A stretch of 64,000 nucleotides of DNA. Source: Haberlea rhodopensis. Lineage: Eukaryota > Streptophyta > Magnoliopsida > Lamiales > Gesneriaceae. Below are positions 11,853 to 22,500 of this stretch, piece after piece. Position numbers and translations under genes: made by a program. The notes below the pieces were generated by a model. It ran no database searches. It saw only the letters and a program-made list of their open reading frames with translations, and had not been told where the DNA came from. Numbering within the stretch: the first letter of the stretch is position 1; each line of letters opens with the position of its first letter. The DNA is taken from the NCBI GenBank assembly GCA_907163345.1, contig CAJQUN010000003.1, positions 8,474,821-8,538,820 of the forward strand. The letters run 5' to 3'.

Positions 11853-12140
11853 TGAAACAATTACTTTGAGGAATAATATTCAATGAATAATTCATCTATT
11901 AATCACAATGAAGATTACAACCCTTTATACAAGTCTTGGACTCCATACACAAGGAAATAAATCAATCACTAATTACCTCTATGGAGAGTAATTTCCTTTT
12001 ATATTAAATACACCAAGGAAAGTGTATAATATAATATATCTCCTAGAATAAGGAAAGTGTATAATATATTATATCTCCTAGAATAAGGAAAGTATATATA
12101 ATATATTATATCTCATAATATATTGATAAAATCTTCAACA
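11853..12140 (-). repeat. 3' LTR of Copia C
   Basis: 288 bp. Compared with the right LTR it has one extra copy of a short internal repeat (block of about 35 bp containing GGAAAGTGTATAATATA and CTCCTAGAATAA). Otherwise the two are very similar. Confidence 0.88.
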
Positions 12141-12153
12141 TTCCCCATCAAGC

Positions 12154-13600
12154 TTAGGAATATATGTTTCGCATTCCAAGCTTGTCTAGAAGATTTTCAT
12201 GACATGGCTTTGTAAGACTTTTAGTGAGAATATCGGCTTCTTGATCATGAGAGGAGATTGAACATAACTTAATACCTCCTTCGTCCATTTCATTCTTAAT
12301 GAAGCTTTGATATATTCTTACGTGTTTCATCCAATCATGCTGAACAGGATTACTCACAATGCTAATAGCCGATTTACTATCACTATACAACTTGATGGGT
12401 GTATTGATAGTAATCTTCAGATCCTTCATTAGTCTTTCCAGCCAAATGACTTCACACATTCCTTGGGCAATAGCACGGAATTCTGCTTCGGCACTGCTCC
12501 TAGCTACTACAGTTTGCTTCTTGCTTCGCCATGTAACTAAATTGCCCCACAACTTTGAACAAAATCCAAAAGTTGATTTACAATCATCACTGCCAGCCCA
12601 GTCTGCATCCACATAACCTTCGATGTTTCGGTTATCATTTTTTCTGAACATGAGTCCTCTGCCTGGTGTTCCATTGAGGTATCTCAAAATATGATTCACT
12701 GCATCTAGATGTTGTTGAGTAGGAGAATGCATACACTGACTTACAACACTTACAACATATGTGATATCTGGCCGAGTGAGGGATAGATAAATCAACCTAC
12801 CAACCAACCGTTGGTATCTTCCAATGTCTGTATGAGGTTCATTTTCCTTAATTCTACTCTTCCAATTCCTTTCCAAAGGCGTTCCTGTGAGTTTGCAACC
12901 CATCTTTCCGGTTTCTTGCAGCATGCCAAGAGTGTATTTCTTTGAGAAATAAATATTCCTTCTTTGTTTCTAGCTATTTCCATACCAAGAAAGTATCTTA
13001 GTGCTTTATATCTTTCAACCTCTCCACCAGCTCAATATTTTTACTGTGAAAACCCATTTACTTCCAACCACCTTTTTATCCTTGGGTAGTTCCACAACAT
13101 CCCAAGTTATATTCTCATGCAATGCCTTCATTTCTTCCTGTACTGCCTCCTCCCACTTTGAATCCTTCAAAGCATCATGGATATCTTTTGGAATTTTCAC
13201 AATATCAATCCTTGCTGTAAAAGTCATAAAACCAGTGGACAACTTTGTACAATTCAGAAATTTTTCAATAGGATGCATAGTACATGATATTACCCCTTTC
13301 CTTGTTGCAATTGGGCATATCAGGTTGCAACTCTTGGTTCGATGATTGGATTTGCTGAGAGTCCTTCGGTCTTCGTGAGTACTTGAAAACAGGGTCCAGC
13401 AAGTCATTTCTATTTTCATGAACCTGAATAGGGTTAGGAGTAAGTATGGGAGCTGGCTGTATAGGGTTATATACGTCCTCAGAGATAGGGAGAGACACTG
13501 TAGGATCAAGGTCTCTTTCGTCTTTACTCTTTCCCCCATGGAGATTAGCAGGAGAGTAAAATGAGGTGTTTTCAAAAAAGGTAACATCCAAAGAAACAAA
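12154..13600 (-). pseudogene. RT N-terminus and RNase H of Copia C, RT core missing
   Basis: Reading right to left, 13599-13015 holds the linker and start of RT (KDIHDALKDSKWEEAVQEEM, then VVGSKWVFTVK). At about 13008-13012 the sequence passes straight from EVERYKA to LRYFLGMEIARNKEGI, skipping the whole catalytic part of RT, including the YVDD box and thumb. 12924-12154 is a long open RNase H frame: RYQRLVGRLIYLSLTRPDI, HILRYLNGTPGRGLMF, DADWAGS, VARSSAEAEFRAIAQGM, LYSDSKSAISI, then ADILTKSL and LLDKLGMRNIY at the end. In this family RNase H removes RNA during cDNA synthesis; without the RT core C could move only with help. Confidence 0.82.
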
Positions 13601-13639
13601 AAACTTTCTAAGTGAAGGAGAGTAGCACTTATATCCTTT

Positions 13640-14611
13640 CTAGGTTGGTGAATGCCCTACGAAGACACACTTAAAAGCCCTAGGATCAAGTTTACTCCGG
13701 TTCGGCTGTTTATTGTTGACAAATGCTATACACCCAAATACCTTTGGGTTTAAAGACCCGAAGAGGTTGAGTTTTGGAAACGCAGCAGTGAGAGCACTTA
13801 ATGGTGTTTTTAGGTCAAGTGTTTTGGAGGGTAAACGGTTGATCAGGTATGTAGATGTGAGAATAGCTTCCCCCAATAGATTATGAAGGGAACTTGTGAA
13901 CATTATAGATCTAGCAACTTCTAATAGATGACGGTATTTTTCTCTCGGCTATCCCATTTTGTTTTGGTGTATCAACACAGGAGGTTTGATGGTGTATTCC
14001 ATTTTCCCTTAAAGTACTGGCTAAACTCATTCGAGAGTTATTCCCTTCCATTATCTGTTTGAAGGATATGAATATTAGACTGGAATACATTCAAGACGAA
14101 TTTATGGAATTGATTAAACCAGTAAAAGGTTTCAGATTTATCTTTCATGAGATATACCCAACAGACCCTTGTGTGAACATCAATAAATGTGATGAACCAT
14201 TGAGTTTTAGTAAGGTTAGAAGTTCTAGCTGGTCCCCATATATCACTGTGAATTAACTGGAATGGTTTGATGGTTTATACACGTGAGTAGGATATGAACC
14301 CTTGGTTGTTTCGCAAGCACACAATGTTCACACTGAAAAACGGTATCCTTTTTATTAATGAAAAGGTGCGGATACAGCGCTTTCATATATAAAAAACTAG
14401 GATGTCTTAGACGTTGATGCCAGAGCATAACATTTGAATAAGAGACAACTGGCAGAGATAGGGTATCGTGAGGCTTGTTGAGGCTAGAATGTGTCTTTCC
14501 AGTGAGGTAGTACAATCCCTCTTTCCTCTCAGGAACTCCAATAATCTTCCCCGAAGAATTTTCCTGAAATTCACAGTGAGAAGGATAAAAAATTACAAAA
14601 TTACAACACAA
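13640..14611 (-). pseudogene. integrase remnant of Copia C
   Basis: 14611-14243 holds the pre-integrase domain (MLWHQRLRHPSF, then FQCEHCVLAKQPR with its zinc-binding Cys pair). The central catalytic part, about 14240-13920, is visible only as broken pieces with frameshifts and stops. 13903-13640 is the C-terminal part (GEAILTSTYLINRLPSKTLD, then NRSKLDPRAFKCVFVG). It is inactive as it stands. Confidence 0.75.
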
Positions 14612-15650
14612 TTTATATCTTTTGTTAGCTTGCTGACTAACAAGAGATCATATGACAAATTGGGTACAAATAATACTGATTTCAATGTCATGTTAGGCAA
14701 GCAAACCGTTCTCTTCCCTACAGCAGGTGAAACTTTTCCATCTGCAACCCAAACATCAATTTTGGTATTGCATGTGCTATATTTATCAAGGACATCGATG
14801 GACCCAGTCATTAGGTCCGAGGCACATGTGTCAACAATCCAATACTCCTTGTGTTGAGTCTGTGACATAAGATTTTGATGGATGATACCTATGTTTGCTA
14901 CTGCTACTGTAGGTGTGTTGGAGGTGTGATTCCCATATCCAATGGAGGCCTTGGTTTGTTTGAGAAGGTGGCGAAGCATCTCCAAATCATCACTGGAGAA
15001 ATCGGAAACAGAGCTAGAGGCGGAATCAGCAAGATTTGCTGATCTGGGCTGTCTTCGTTGTTTACGGGATTTCCAATCAGCGGGTTTTTTGTGAATTTCC
15101 CAACAAGATTCGCGGGTGTGGTTTGGTTTCTTACAAAAATCACACACAACCCGGTCATTTTGTTGAGACCCACGGGCCACATCGTGTTTCTTTGGCATAT
15201 TTGGGTGCCGGAAGTCACGATTGGCTTCTGGTTTGTGTGCGATCAGTGCCGAACCACGAGTATCCAAGGAAGAAACATCCTGTCGCGCAGAATTGAGCAT
15301 AATCCGACGCTTACTTTCCTCTCTTCGTACCTCAGCGAATGATTCTCGAAGAGACGGGAAGGGTTTTGTGCCAATCAATAAACCCATGTCGTAAAACAGA
15401 TCAATTTCTTGCCATAAGTCCATCAGTGTATTGAAGTATTTGGTTACATTGAAACTACCTTGTATGGTGTTTCGGATTTTTGACCGAAGCTCAAAACATT
15501 GAGAAGTATTTTCCTGGTCAGAATAGATTTCTTGTACTGCTTCCCAAATCTCCTTGGTTGTCTTGTAGAAGAGATATGTGCGGCCAATAGAGGACTCCAT
15601 AGAGTTTATGAACCAAGCCATCACAATGGAATTCTCTGCTTCCCAAGTAC
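14593..15650 (-). pseudogene. gag and protease of Copia C
   Basis: One 343-codon frame: gag core (KEIWEAVQEIYSDQENTSQ, then FNTLMDLWQEIDLFYD), an apparent in-frame deletion of about 40 residues before GTKPFPSLRESFAEVRREE, an intact CCHC zinc knuckle (CDFCKKPNHTRESCWEIH), then protease. The protease active site reads WIVDTCASDLM where the family has D-S/T-G-A-S/T-D-H, so the catalytic Gly is Cys and the His is Leu. The pre-integrase start (LSYDLLLVSKLTKDINC) ends the frame. This is the longest retroelement frame in the window. The upstream gag N-terminus (15650-15900) is broken. Confidence 0.8.
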
Positions 15651-16194
15651 CGAACGTTGGGTCAGCTTCATTTGGAGCTTTATTCGCCTGTTAAAAAACC
15701 AATTTTCCCCTCCCTTTGATTACGAGAATGACAGATTGAAACCACTCTCTAAATTCAGTCCATTCAACTTGTGTTGGGTAATTTGAAGTGAATGGCTGTC
15801 AAATGAGGGATGGGATGTTGGAGCAAGGTGGTGCGATGTCTTATCATCCATGACGGAGGATATTTCAGAGGCCATGATGTGTAAGGCCGTATGGTAAGGG
15901 ACGAAGAAGAGAAAAAAAACGAAATAGAGTAGTCACCTAGATCGGTGGCTTTGATACCATGAAACAATTACTTTGAGAAATAATATTCAGTGAATAATTC
16001 ATCTATTAATCACAATGAAGATTACAACCCTTTATACAAGTCTTAGACTCTATACACAAGGAAATAAATCAATAACTAATTACCTCTATGGAGAGTAATT
16101 TTCTTTTATATTAAATACAACAAGGAAAGTGTATAATATAATATATCTCCTAGAATAAGGAAAGTGTATAATATATTATATCTCCTAGAATAAG

Positions 16195-17414
16195 TGTTGA
16201 ATAAATAGATAAAGATTTAGTATTTAAATCTTTGTGTTTAAACTTGGTAGGATAATATTATAAGTTTGGTAGGATAATATTATCTAGAGATTTGATTTGA
16301 TTTGATTTAGATAGAGATAAATCAGGTAGTTTACTTCTATTAATCTTTATATTCACCTATAAATAGATAGTCATTGTAACTCTTTTATTATTCAATTAAT
16401 AAAGAGTATTTTCAACTCTCAGATTATTTATTTTCTGCATGGTATCAGAGCCAGGTTTGAAAAACTAAGGTTAAAAGTTTATCAAACCCTAGCCGCCGGC
16501 GAGTTGTTGTTATCTCAACTCAACCGCTGGCGGCTAGACCTTCAAATAGTAGCCGTAAAGCAAATCCTAGCAGCAGCCAATCGCATACACTGTTAACTTC
16601 GCGACTTCGCTACAGTAACTTCCGCTACAGTAACTTCGCGACTTTTGCTACAGTAAATTCGCTACATTGCTACAGTACTTCACGATTTTTTTTCCCTTGT
16701 TTTCGCGGCATCGTCGGGTGTTTTTTCAATCATCTGTTTTAGGGCAATTGTGAGGATTCTCATGTGCCTACATCTCATCAGCAAGCTTGGTCTCATAAAC
16801 ATCTATAGCCAAGCTTGATGGGGAGTAGATAATATCAAATCTATTGTTGAAGACTCAGACTCCCAAAAGAGGAGGAAACGTAGACTAGCAAACGCAAACT
16901 CCCAAAAGAAGAGGAGACGTAGACTAGCAGACGCAGACTCACAAAAGAGGAGCAGACGCAGACTCCAAGAAAAGGAGCAGACGCAGACTCACAAACTAGG
17001 AGCAGACGCAGACTCCAAGAAAATGAGCATGACTCTGAGAAAGAGGAGGAGGTCTCAAACAAAATTTGATAACATCTTGACAAAGGCTCTTCACAATCCT
17101 AAATTTGAAGACCTGAGTTCCAAGCTGAGCATGATAAACATATATGACTCAGCTTGAGGGGGAGTGTTGAATAATTAGATAAAGATTTAGTATTTAAATC
17201 TTTGTGTTTAAACTTGGTAGGATAATATTATAAGTTTGGTAGGATAATATTATCTAGAGATTTGATTTGATTTGATTTGATTTAGATAGAGATAAATCAG
17301 GTAGTTTACTTCTATTAATCTTTATATTCACTTATAAATAGATAGTCATTGTAACTCTTTTATTATTCAATTAATAAAGAGTATTTTCAACTCTCAGATT
17401 ATTTATTTTCTACA
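16195..17414 (+). mobile_element. mini Copia derivative D, non-autonomous, in the LTR of C
   Basis: LTRs at 16195-16439 (245 bp) and 17165-17414 (250 bp) start TGTTGAATAA and end CTGCA/CTACA. ATAAG flanks the element at 16190-16194 and 17415-17419. The primer-binding site TGGTATCAGAGCC is at 16440-16452 and the purine tract CTTGAGGGGGAG ends at 17164. The LTRs differ by only about three substitutions and one 5-bp step in a GATTT repeat, so D is the youngest of the nested set. Its 0.73-kb interior has no gag or pol except a short tail of Copia RNase H (ILTKAL, then LSSKLSMINIY, about 17070-17150), showing it descends from a full Copia by deletion. Confidence 0.9.
16850..17060 (+). repeat. purine-rich minisatellite inside D
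   Basis: About six to seven degenerate copies of a 24-36 bp unit with the shared core AGGAGCAGACGCAGACTC. It makes a long purine-rich strand and chance open frames on the other strand. Confidence 0.75.
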
Positions 17415-17475
17415 ATAAGGAAAGTGTATAATATATTATATCTCTTAATATATTGATAAAATCTTCAACAAGAAC

Positions 17476-18043
17476 ATATGGTGGCTGTTTACAGAATCTT
17501 AAGGTACCTAAGTGACACCAGGGAAAGGTCCGTTCTTCAGAAAGACAGAAGCAAGGAACGTAGAAATCGTTACTGCTGACTGGGTAAGATCAATAAGTGA
17601 TAGGAAGTCTACATCAGGTTATTGCTCCTTTTTTTCTGGGGAAAGTTGGTAACATGGAGGAGCAAGAAACAATCGATTGTAGCATGAAGCAGTGCTGAAG
17701 CAGACTGAGGTCAGTAGCTCACGGGGTTTGCGAAGGATTATCGTTAAAGATGCTACTTGAAAAATTAAAAATGAATGTCACAATGCCATTAAAATTACCT
17801 TGTGACAACAAGGCCGAGATTGATATTACTCATAATCCAGTGCATCATGATTGAACCAAACATGTGGAGGTTGATAGACACTTTATTAAAGAAAAGATTG
17901 AGAAAAAGGTGTTCAACATAGTCCATGTACCAACTTCGGAGCAAACTGCTGATATTGGACAAAAGGCTTATTCAAGCCTACATTCGAGAAGTTCGTAGAC
18001 AAGCTTGGGATGTGCAATCTATACACTCCAGCTTGAGGAGGAG
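17476..18043 (+). pseudogene. RNase H remnant of Copia A (after insertion C)
   Basis: Element A resumes at HMVAVYRILRYLSDT (from about 17477). Further pieces follow in shifting frames: KSTSGYC near 17605, the VTWRSKKQSIVA-like region near 17650, CDNKAEIDITHNPVHHD near 17810, TKHVEVDRHFIKEKI near 17850, and KLGMCNLYTPA near 18005. These are the end of Copia RNase H. Stops at several places (for example 17690-17710) make it non-coding. It leads directly into the purine tract and the 3' LTR. Confidence 0.8.
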
Positions 18044-18266
18044 TATCGATAAGATTGTATTTAGTATTTTAGATATTTTAAATTAGAGATATATATTATC
18101 AAGTCTTTTGTTTAAATAAGGGATTAGATTGTTATCATATCTTTTAGGTATAGAGGTGTCCCATAAATATTCAAACACTTGATTTGTATTTTTAAGTTTT
18201 TTTGACATTCAATAAACTCTAAATATGAATCGCTGTAATTCTTCTTCTTTCGGTTGTTAGCTTTTA
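18044..18266 (+). repeat. 3' LTR of Copia A
   Basis: 223 bp. It follows the tract CTTGAGGAGGAG, begins TATCGATAAG and ends TTAGCTTTTA before the AATAA duplication. Confidence 0.85.
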
Positions 18267-18302
18267 AATAACTAGAAGGAGAGAATCAAATCCAAGTCAA
18301 AT

Positions 18303-18545
18303 TATTAGAATAATGAATCGAACAGTAGAGAACTGAGAGAATGAAGTTCTCATTCATTTCATTATCCATTGGACTTAAAAAATATAATGCTGTAAAATGT
18401 AAACTTAAATATCAGTTCAAAAATGTCTAACTAACTGATAGCTTAGCTAACTAACTAATTACACTTAGCTACCTAACTAATTACATAAGATGTCATCTTC
18501 AATAACTAACTAATTACATTAGCTATCTTCGAGTTAACTGTAAAA
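18303..18545 (-). repeat. 3' LTR of Copia F
   Basis: 243 bp. It shares with 23659-23880 the blocks GAACAGTAGA, GAATGAAGTTCTCATTCATT and CGAGTTAACTGTAAAA. It has extra copies of an AACTAACTAATTACA-type short repeat. Confidence 0.82.
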
Positions 18546-18599
18546 CTCTCACTCAAGTTGGACGACAAATATCTTTGACAGCCAACTTGGAGATATTTG

Positions 18600-20400
18600 G
18601 AAGAAAAGAAGCTTTGGTAGAGGCTTAGTAAAGACATCTACCAATTAAAGTTGGGAACAAACTGGAAGAAGCTTGATTGAACCACCAGTGATCTTATCAC
18701 CAACAAAGTGACAATCGATTTCTATATGTTTAGCTTTATCATGGAACACTAGATCGGAAGCGATGTGAACTGCAACCTCATTGTCACAGAATAACTAAGC
18801 TGGAGTAATGCATGAGACCTGGAGCTCCAATAAAGTTGTTGGAGCCAAACAATTTCACTAGCAGTGGCAGCCAAAGCATGGTATTTTTCCTTTCAGAAGA
18901 ACGGGAAATCGTTGTTTGTTTCTTGGCTTTCCAAGATATAAGAGAATATCCAAGAAAGATGCAAAATCCAGTGGTAGATCTCCTAACATCAGTGCATGAT
19001 CCCCAATCAGCATATGAGAATGCATTTAGTTGTAAAGGCGAAGTAGATGAGAAAAATAATCCCCGACTTGGTTTGCCCTTGATGTTACGTACTAGATGGT
19101 GAATTGTTTGTAGATGGGGCTTCCTAGGATTTGAGACAAATTGACTGAGTTTATGCATTGCGAGGGTGATGTCTGAGCGTGAGATAGTAAGGCAGACTTA
19201 TTGATAGACTTATTGAGAAATATCAGGTAAAACATAACCATCACTTAGTTGAACTTTAGGATCCATGGGACATTTGCAGGCTTTGCTCGACAAAAAAACA
19301 GTGTGCTCCAATAGTTGCAAAGCAAAATTTCTTTGAGATAGAACAACGCCAATTGAGGAACGAGCAATTTCAAGACCTAGAAAAACTTGACCTGGCCAAG
19401 ATCCTCAAGTTTAAATTGTTGGTATGGTAGAGTTTTGATTGAATCCATGTCCCTAGTGGATGGTCCAGTGACGAGGATGTCATCCACATAAACAAGTAAA
19501 GTGCTGAAACTTGACCTAGATCCTTTGTGATTAAAGAGTAGTCAGACTTGGACTGCTGAAAACCAAGCGTGATAAGGAGAGAAGATAATCTAGAATACCA
19601 TTGTCTTGAAGCTTGATTCAACCCTAAACAGATTTGTGCAGCTTGCATACGAGCTTTCGAGAAGAAGAAGTTGACTTCACTGTTGATGATAACCAAGAAT
19701 AAGATCGACGTTTACCGCTTCAAACAAATCCCCATGAAGAAATGCATTGTTTACATCCAATTGGATGAGCTGCCATTGATGAATTGCAGCGAGAGCAATC
19801 AAGAGCTTGATAGTAACAAGCTTGGCCACCGGAAAGAACGTTTCAATAAAGTCGATCCCTTCACGTTGATTGTATCATTTAGCAACCAAGCGGGCTTTAT
19901 AACTATCAATAACCCCAGATGCATTATATTTGATCTTATAAACCCATTTGGCACCAATGGTACTTTTGTCAGGGGGCAATTCAACGATTGACCAAGTGTG
20001 GTTAGATGCCATGGCAGATAACTCATTGCACATAGCTCTGCACCACTCATGAAACTTTACTGCATGATGATAGAAGTGGGGCTCGGAGTTGGAGTGACAT
20101 TGAGAGTAAGTGCCTTGAAACTGGGAGTTAAAGTTTCATAGGAAACATATTTGGATAAAGAGTATAAACACATGTGGGGACCACAGGAGTACCATCATTC
20201 AGTAAGAGGTTGCAATGAAAGTCTGGAAGGTAAGAATGGGTTGTATAGACTCGCGTTGACCGCCAAAGAATTACACCAGGGCTATGTTGAGATGTGGATG
20301 CATGAGGAACCACATAGGTGGTAGTAAGGGGAGACTGGCCAGTGCCCATTTGAGTATGTGGCAGAACCAACTATAGGAAGTGATAATCGGACAAAGACAT
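18600..20400 (-). pseudogene. reverse transcriptase and RNase H remnants of Copia F
   Basis: Right to left: the linker (STRVYTTHSYLPDFHCNLLL near 20250), the RT start (GAKWVYKIKYNASGV-like near 19940), ALAAIHQWQLIQLDV near 19770, CLGLNQASRQWYSRLSSLLI (19630-19570), a YVDD-type box split by a frameshift near 19480 (YLFMWMTSS in the open frame), then RNase H at 19158-18784 (SYADWGSCTDVRRSTTGFC, SLISWKAKKQTTISRSS) and CDNEVAVHIASD-type pieces near 18770. Frameshifts and stops are frequent. Confidence 0.78.
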
Positions 20401-21403
20401 AAAAGTTTTGTCGTGTGAAGATCATAAAGCTTGTAAGCTTTCATCCCTGTAACCTATAAACACACAAATGTGGACATGAGGTTCAAAGAGTCACAATGCA
20501 CGAGATCAAACACATTCAAAGCCATGTGATTATGTAAAGCATACATTAGACGCTTTTCTTTAGCCAAAGGAGAAATATAAAAGGAGTATGAACACAAGAT
20601 TTTGTATTATCAAACTGAAAAGTGTGTAGCAATACATGTAGTCTTTGATCTGATAAATGGCCTAACCTATGATGACAAGTATGCATAGAAACTTTATTTA
20701 CAACAAAATGAAATTTAGTGTTCAGAGAGGTTTGCTTCGTACTATCACTCACGAACACATACAAGTCTTCAATGCGTTCATCCTTACCAATCGTCCTCTA
20801 GTTGGAGAGTTCTTTAATAACAAAGTGCTCATGATGAAAGAACACTATAATATTCAAAGAGGTTGCAAGAGCACTAACTAAAATCAAATTGAACTTGGAC
20901 CGAGGCACGTAAAGAACATCCTTCAAAAGCAAAATGGGGCAATGATGACATCATCCATGAACTCAACCGGGATACATGATTGATCGGGTAAGGTGACTGT
21001 TAACCGGCCGCAGGCATGTAAATGTTGTAATGTTATAGCAAACGTGCCTTGAGGCACCTAATCAACAATCCAAAGAAATGGATTAGAGAATACGGAAAGT
21101 GTGGTGATAGATAGACATGTACATGTGTGCATATTGTTAGAGATTTGTGGAGCGACATTGGAAATGAGGCGACTCGAGATTAAAGTCACGAGCTCTTGAC
21201 ATTGGGTGTTGTTGAGAGTATGAAGAAAATTCCCAAATTGCCACTAAACTGAGGGGAAGTATTCTTAGCAACAGAATCCAGACATTTGATCGATCACAGC
21301 AGACGGAGATGGGCGTGATGAAGTCCGTTGATTCTGTCAATATCCAGGGGGATAACCATGGATTTTGTAACAAGTATCAACGATGTGTCCATAAAATTTG
21401 CAT
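20401..21403 (-). pseudogene. protease and pre-integrase remnant of Copia F, integrase core absent
   Basis: 21137-21403 holds the second half of a CCHC knuckle (CKFYGHIVDTCYKIHGYP). The protease start reads WIVD followed by a stop where the active-site Gly-containing stretch should be (about 21060). Then come YVPRSKFNLILVSALA near 20900 and the pre-integrase HHRLGHLSDQRLHVL (about 20680). From NVFDLVHCDS (about 20500) the sequence passes almost at once to GMKAYKLYDLHTTK (about 20430), which normally follows the integrase core. The catalytic DDE domain has therefore been deleted. Confidence 0.75.
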
Positions 21404-22500
21404 TCTTTTTTTTTTTTTTGGTTGGGTAAATAATCCAAAAAGAGACTACATCGTTACAAGTAGACATAGCTACTTGAGCAAAACAAAAATACAAGGCAAA
21501 ATTAAAGAGGGTGAAAAATAAACATATCCCACATCGGGGAAGAACTAGGTACAATACTAAAGACATTAGAATGATGTGACCATTTCGCCAGGTTGTGAGC
21601 TACAAAGTTGGCTTCTCTAGGGATGTAAACAACAGACCACTGTGGATAAGTTTCTGAGCAGCAATAATTTTCGGAAGAGCAGTCCAGCTAGGAACAGGGT
21701 CAATCCTATTGATTTGTCGCATTGTGTCCATCGAGTCACACTCAAAAATAATTTCTGAAGGTGAAGAGAATGAGCTCCATTCATGGCAGAAATAAGAGCT
21801 TTAGCTTCCGCAGCCAGCACATCAGAAGCCCAAGTTTAGAAGTTTCAGCTCTACCAATGCCTCCCAAATGATCTCGCAGAATCTAGGTTGCTACCAATTT
21901 ACCTGCACAAAAGGACGTGTCAGAGTTTACCTTAAGTCTCCCATAATCAGGAGGAGACCACACTTTATTTGGACTTTTCTTTGGGATCAAAAGAGGGGCT
22001 TGAGCGTTGAAATGATCAGTTGTTTTAGCATTAATTCTCCGAAGGACGAGATTGATATTCACATCGTTGTTTGCGCGAATCTCACTCTGAAGGGACCAAA
22101 TTTTCTCCATGGCGCAAACAGAGAAGATCCAGAATTCAAGAAGTTTGTCACATCCAAAAGGGCTCTCATGCCGATAATTAAGAGATCAAGCCAATCCGAA
22201 AATGGTTTATCAACAAAAGAAATCATCTTGAAGTTCCATTTGAACATATACCAGATTTGTTGGGAAATTGGACAATGGATAAACAAGTGATTAATGGATT
22301 CATCACAATGACCGCATAAAAGGCAACAGTGATTCACAATGCAAATGATCTTGTCTAGTAGGGCATGGGTAGGGAGAGCGTTTGTGGCAAGTTTCCATAA
22401 GAACAACTTGTGTCTCTCATGAATTTTGAGTTTCCAGATAACAACTTTCCTAGCATTACCCAAAATGTCCGAGTTGACGAAACTATGAGCATGGTCTGTT
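21404..22500 (-). mobile_element. 5'-truncated LINE inserted in F
   Basis: On the minus strand the fragment starts near 22500 and ends with a poly(A) tail, seen as T's at about 21405-21419. It encodes the LINE zf-RVT region (KVVIWKLKIHERHKLFLWKL, then CLLCGHCDESINHLFIHCP, 22463-22250) and an RNase H domain of the RVT_3 type (GRLKVNSDTSF near 21930, AAEAKALISAMNGA near 21790, ECDSMDTMRQI in another frame near 21730). The endonuclease and most of RT are absent, as is usual for incomplete LINE insertions. Frames are broken. I could not define the target duplication. Confidence 0.8.

Larger units (their letters stand above)
11853..17470 (-). mobile_element. Copia LTR retrotransposon C, minus strand, inserted in A
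   Basis: LTRs at 11853-12140 and 15960-17470 (the latter split by D) start TGAAACAATTAC and end ATCTTCAACA on the plus strand. AGAAC flanks the element at 11848-11852 and 17471-17475. The minus-strand primer-binding site TGGTATCAAAGCC lies directly left of the right LTR (about 15947-15959), and the polypurine tract AAGCTTGATGGGGAA lies right of the left LTR (12141-12155). It sits in the RNase H region of A. Its polyprotein has lost the RT core and has damaged gag and protease. Confidence 0.9.
15960..17470 (-). repeat. 5' LTR of Copia C, split by element D
   Basis: 15960-16194 and 17415-17470 together form an LTR matching 11853-12140. Element D occupies 16195-17414, with ATAAG duplicated on each side. 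Confidence 0.88.
1833..18266 (+). mobile_element. Copia LTR retrotransposon A, host of four nested insertions
   Basis: Related LTRs lie at 1833-2055 and 18044-18266, both starting TATCGATAAG. They are flanked by AATAA at 1828-1832 and 18267-18271. Downstream of the 5' LTR is a degraded primer-binding site (about 2055-2065, compare TGGTATCAGAG), and a purine tract (about 18032-18043) precedes the 3' LTR. Coding pieces appear in Copia order: gag, protease, integrase, reverse transcriptase, RNase H. They are interrupted by E (3215-4312), B (5859-10960) and C (11853-17470, with D inside). Removing these leaves an element of about 4.6 kb. Many frameshifts and stops make it non-functional. Confidence 0.88.

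Noticed and set aside
15036..15342. Two plus-strand frames of 86 and 94 codons
   Set aside because: They lie opposite the clearly recognisable gag of Copia C on the minus strand, so they are shadow frames.
16841..17083. Minus-strand 80-codon Ser-rich frame
   Set aside because: It is a translation of the minisatellite in element D.
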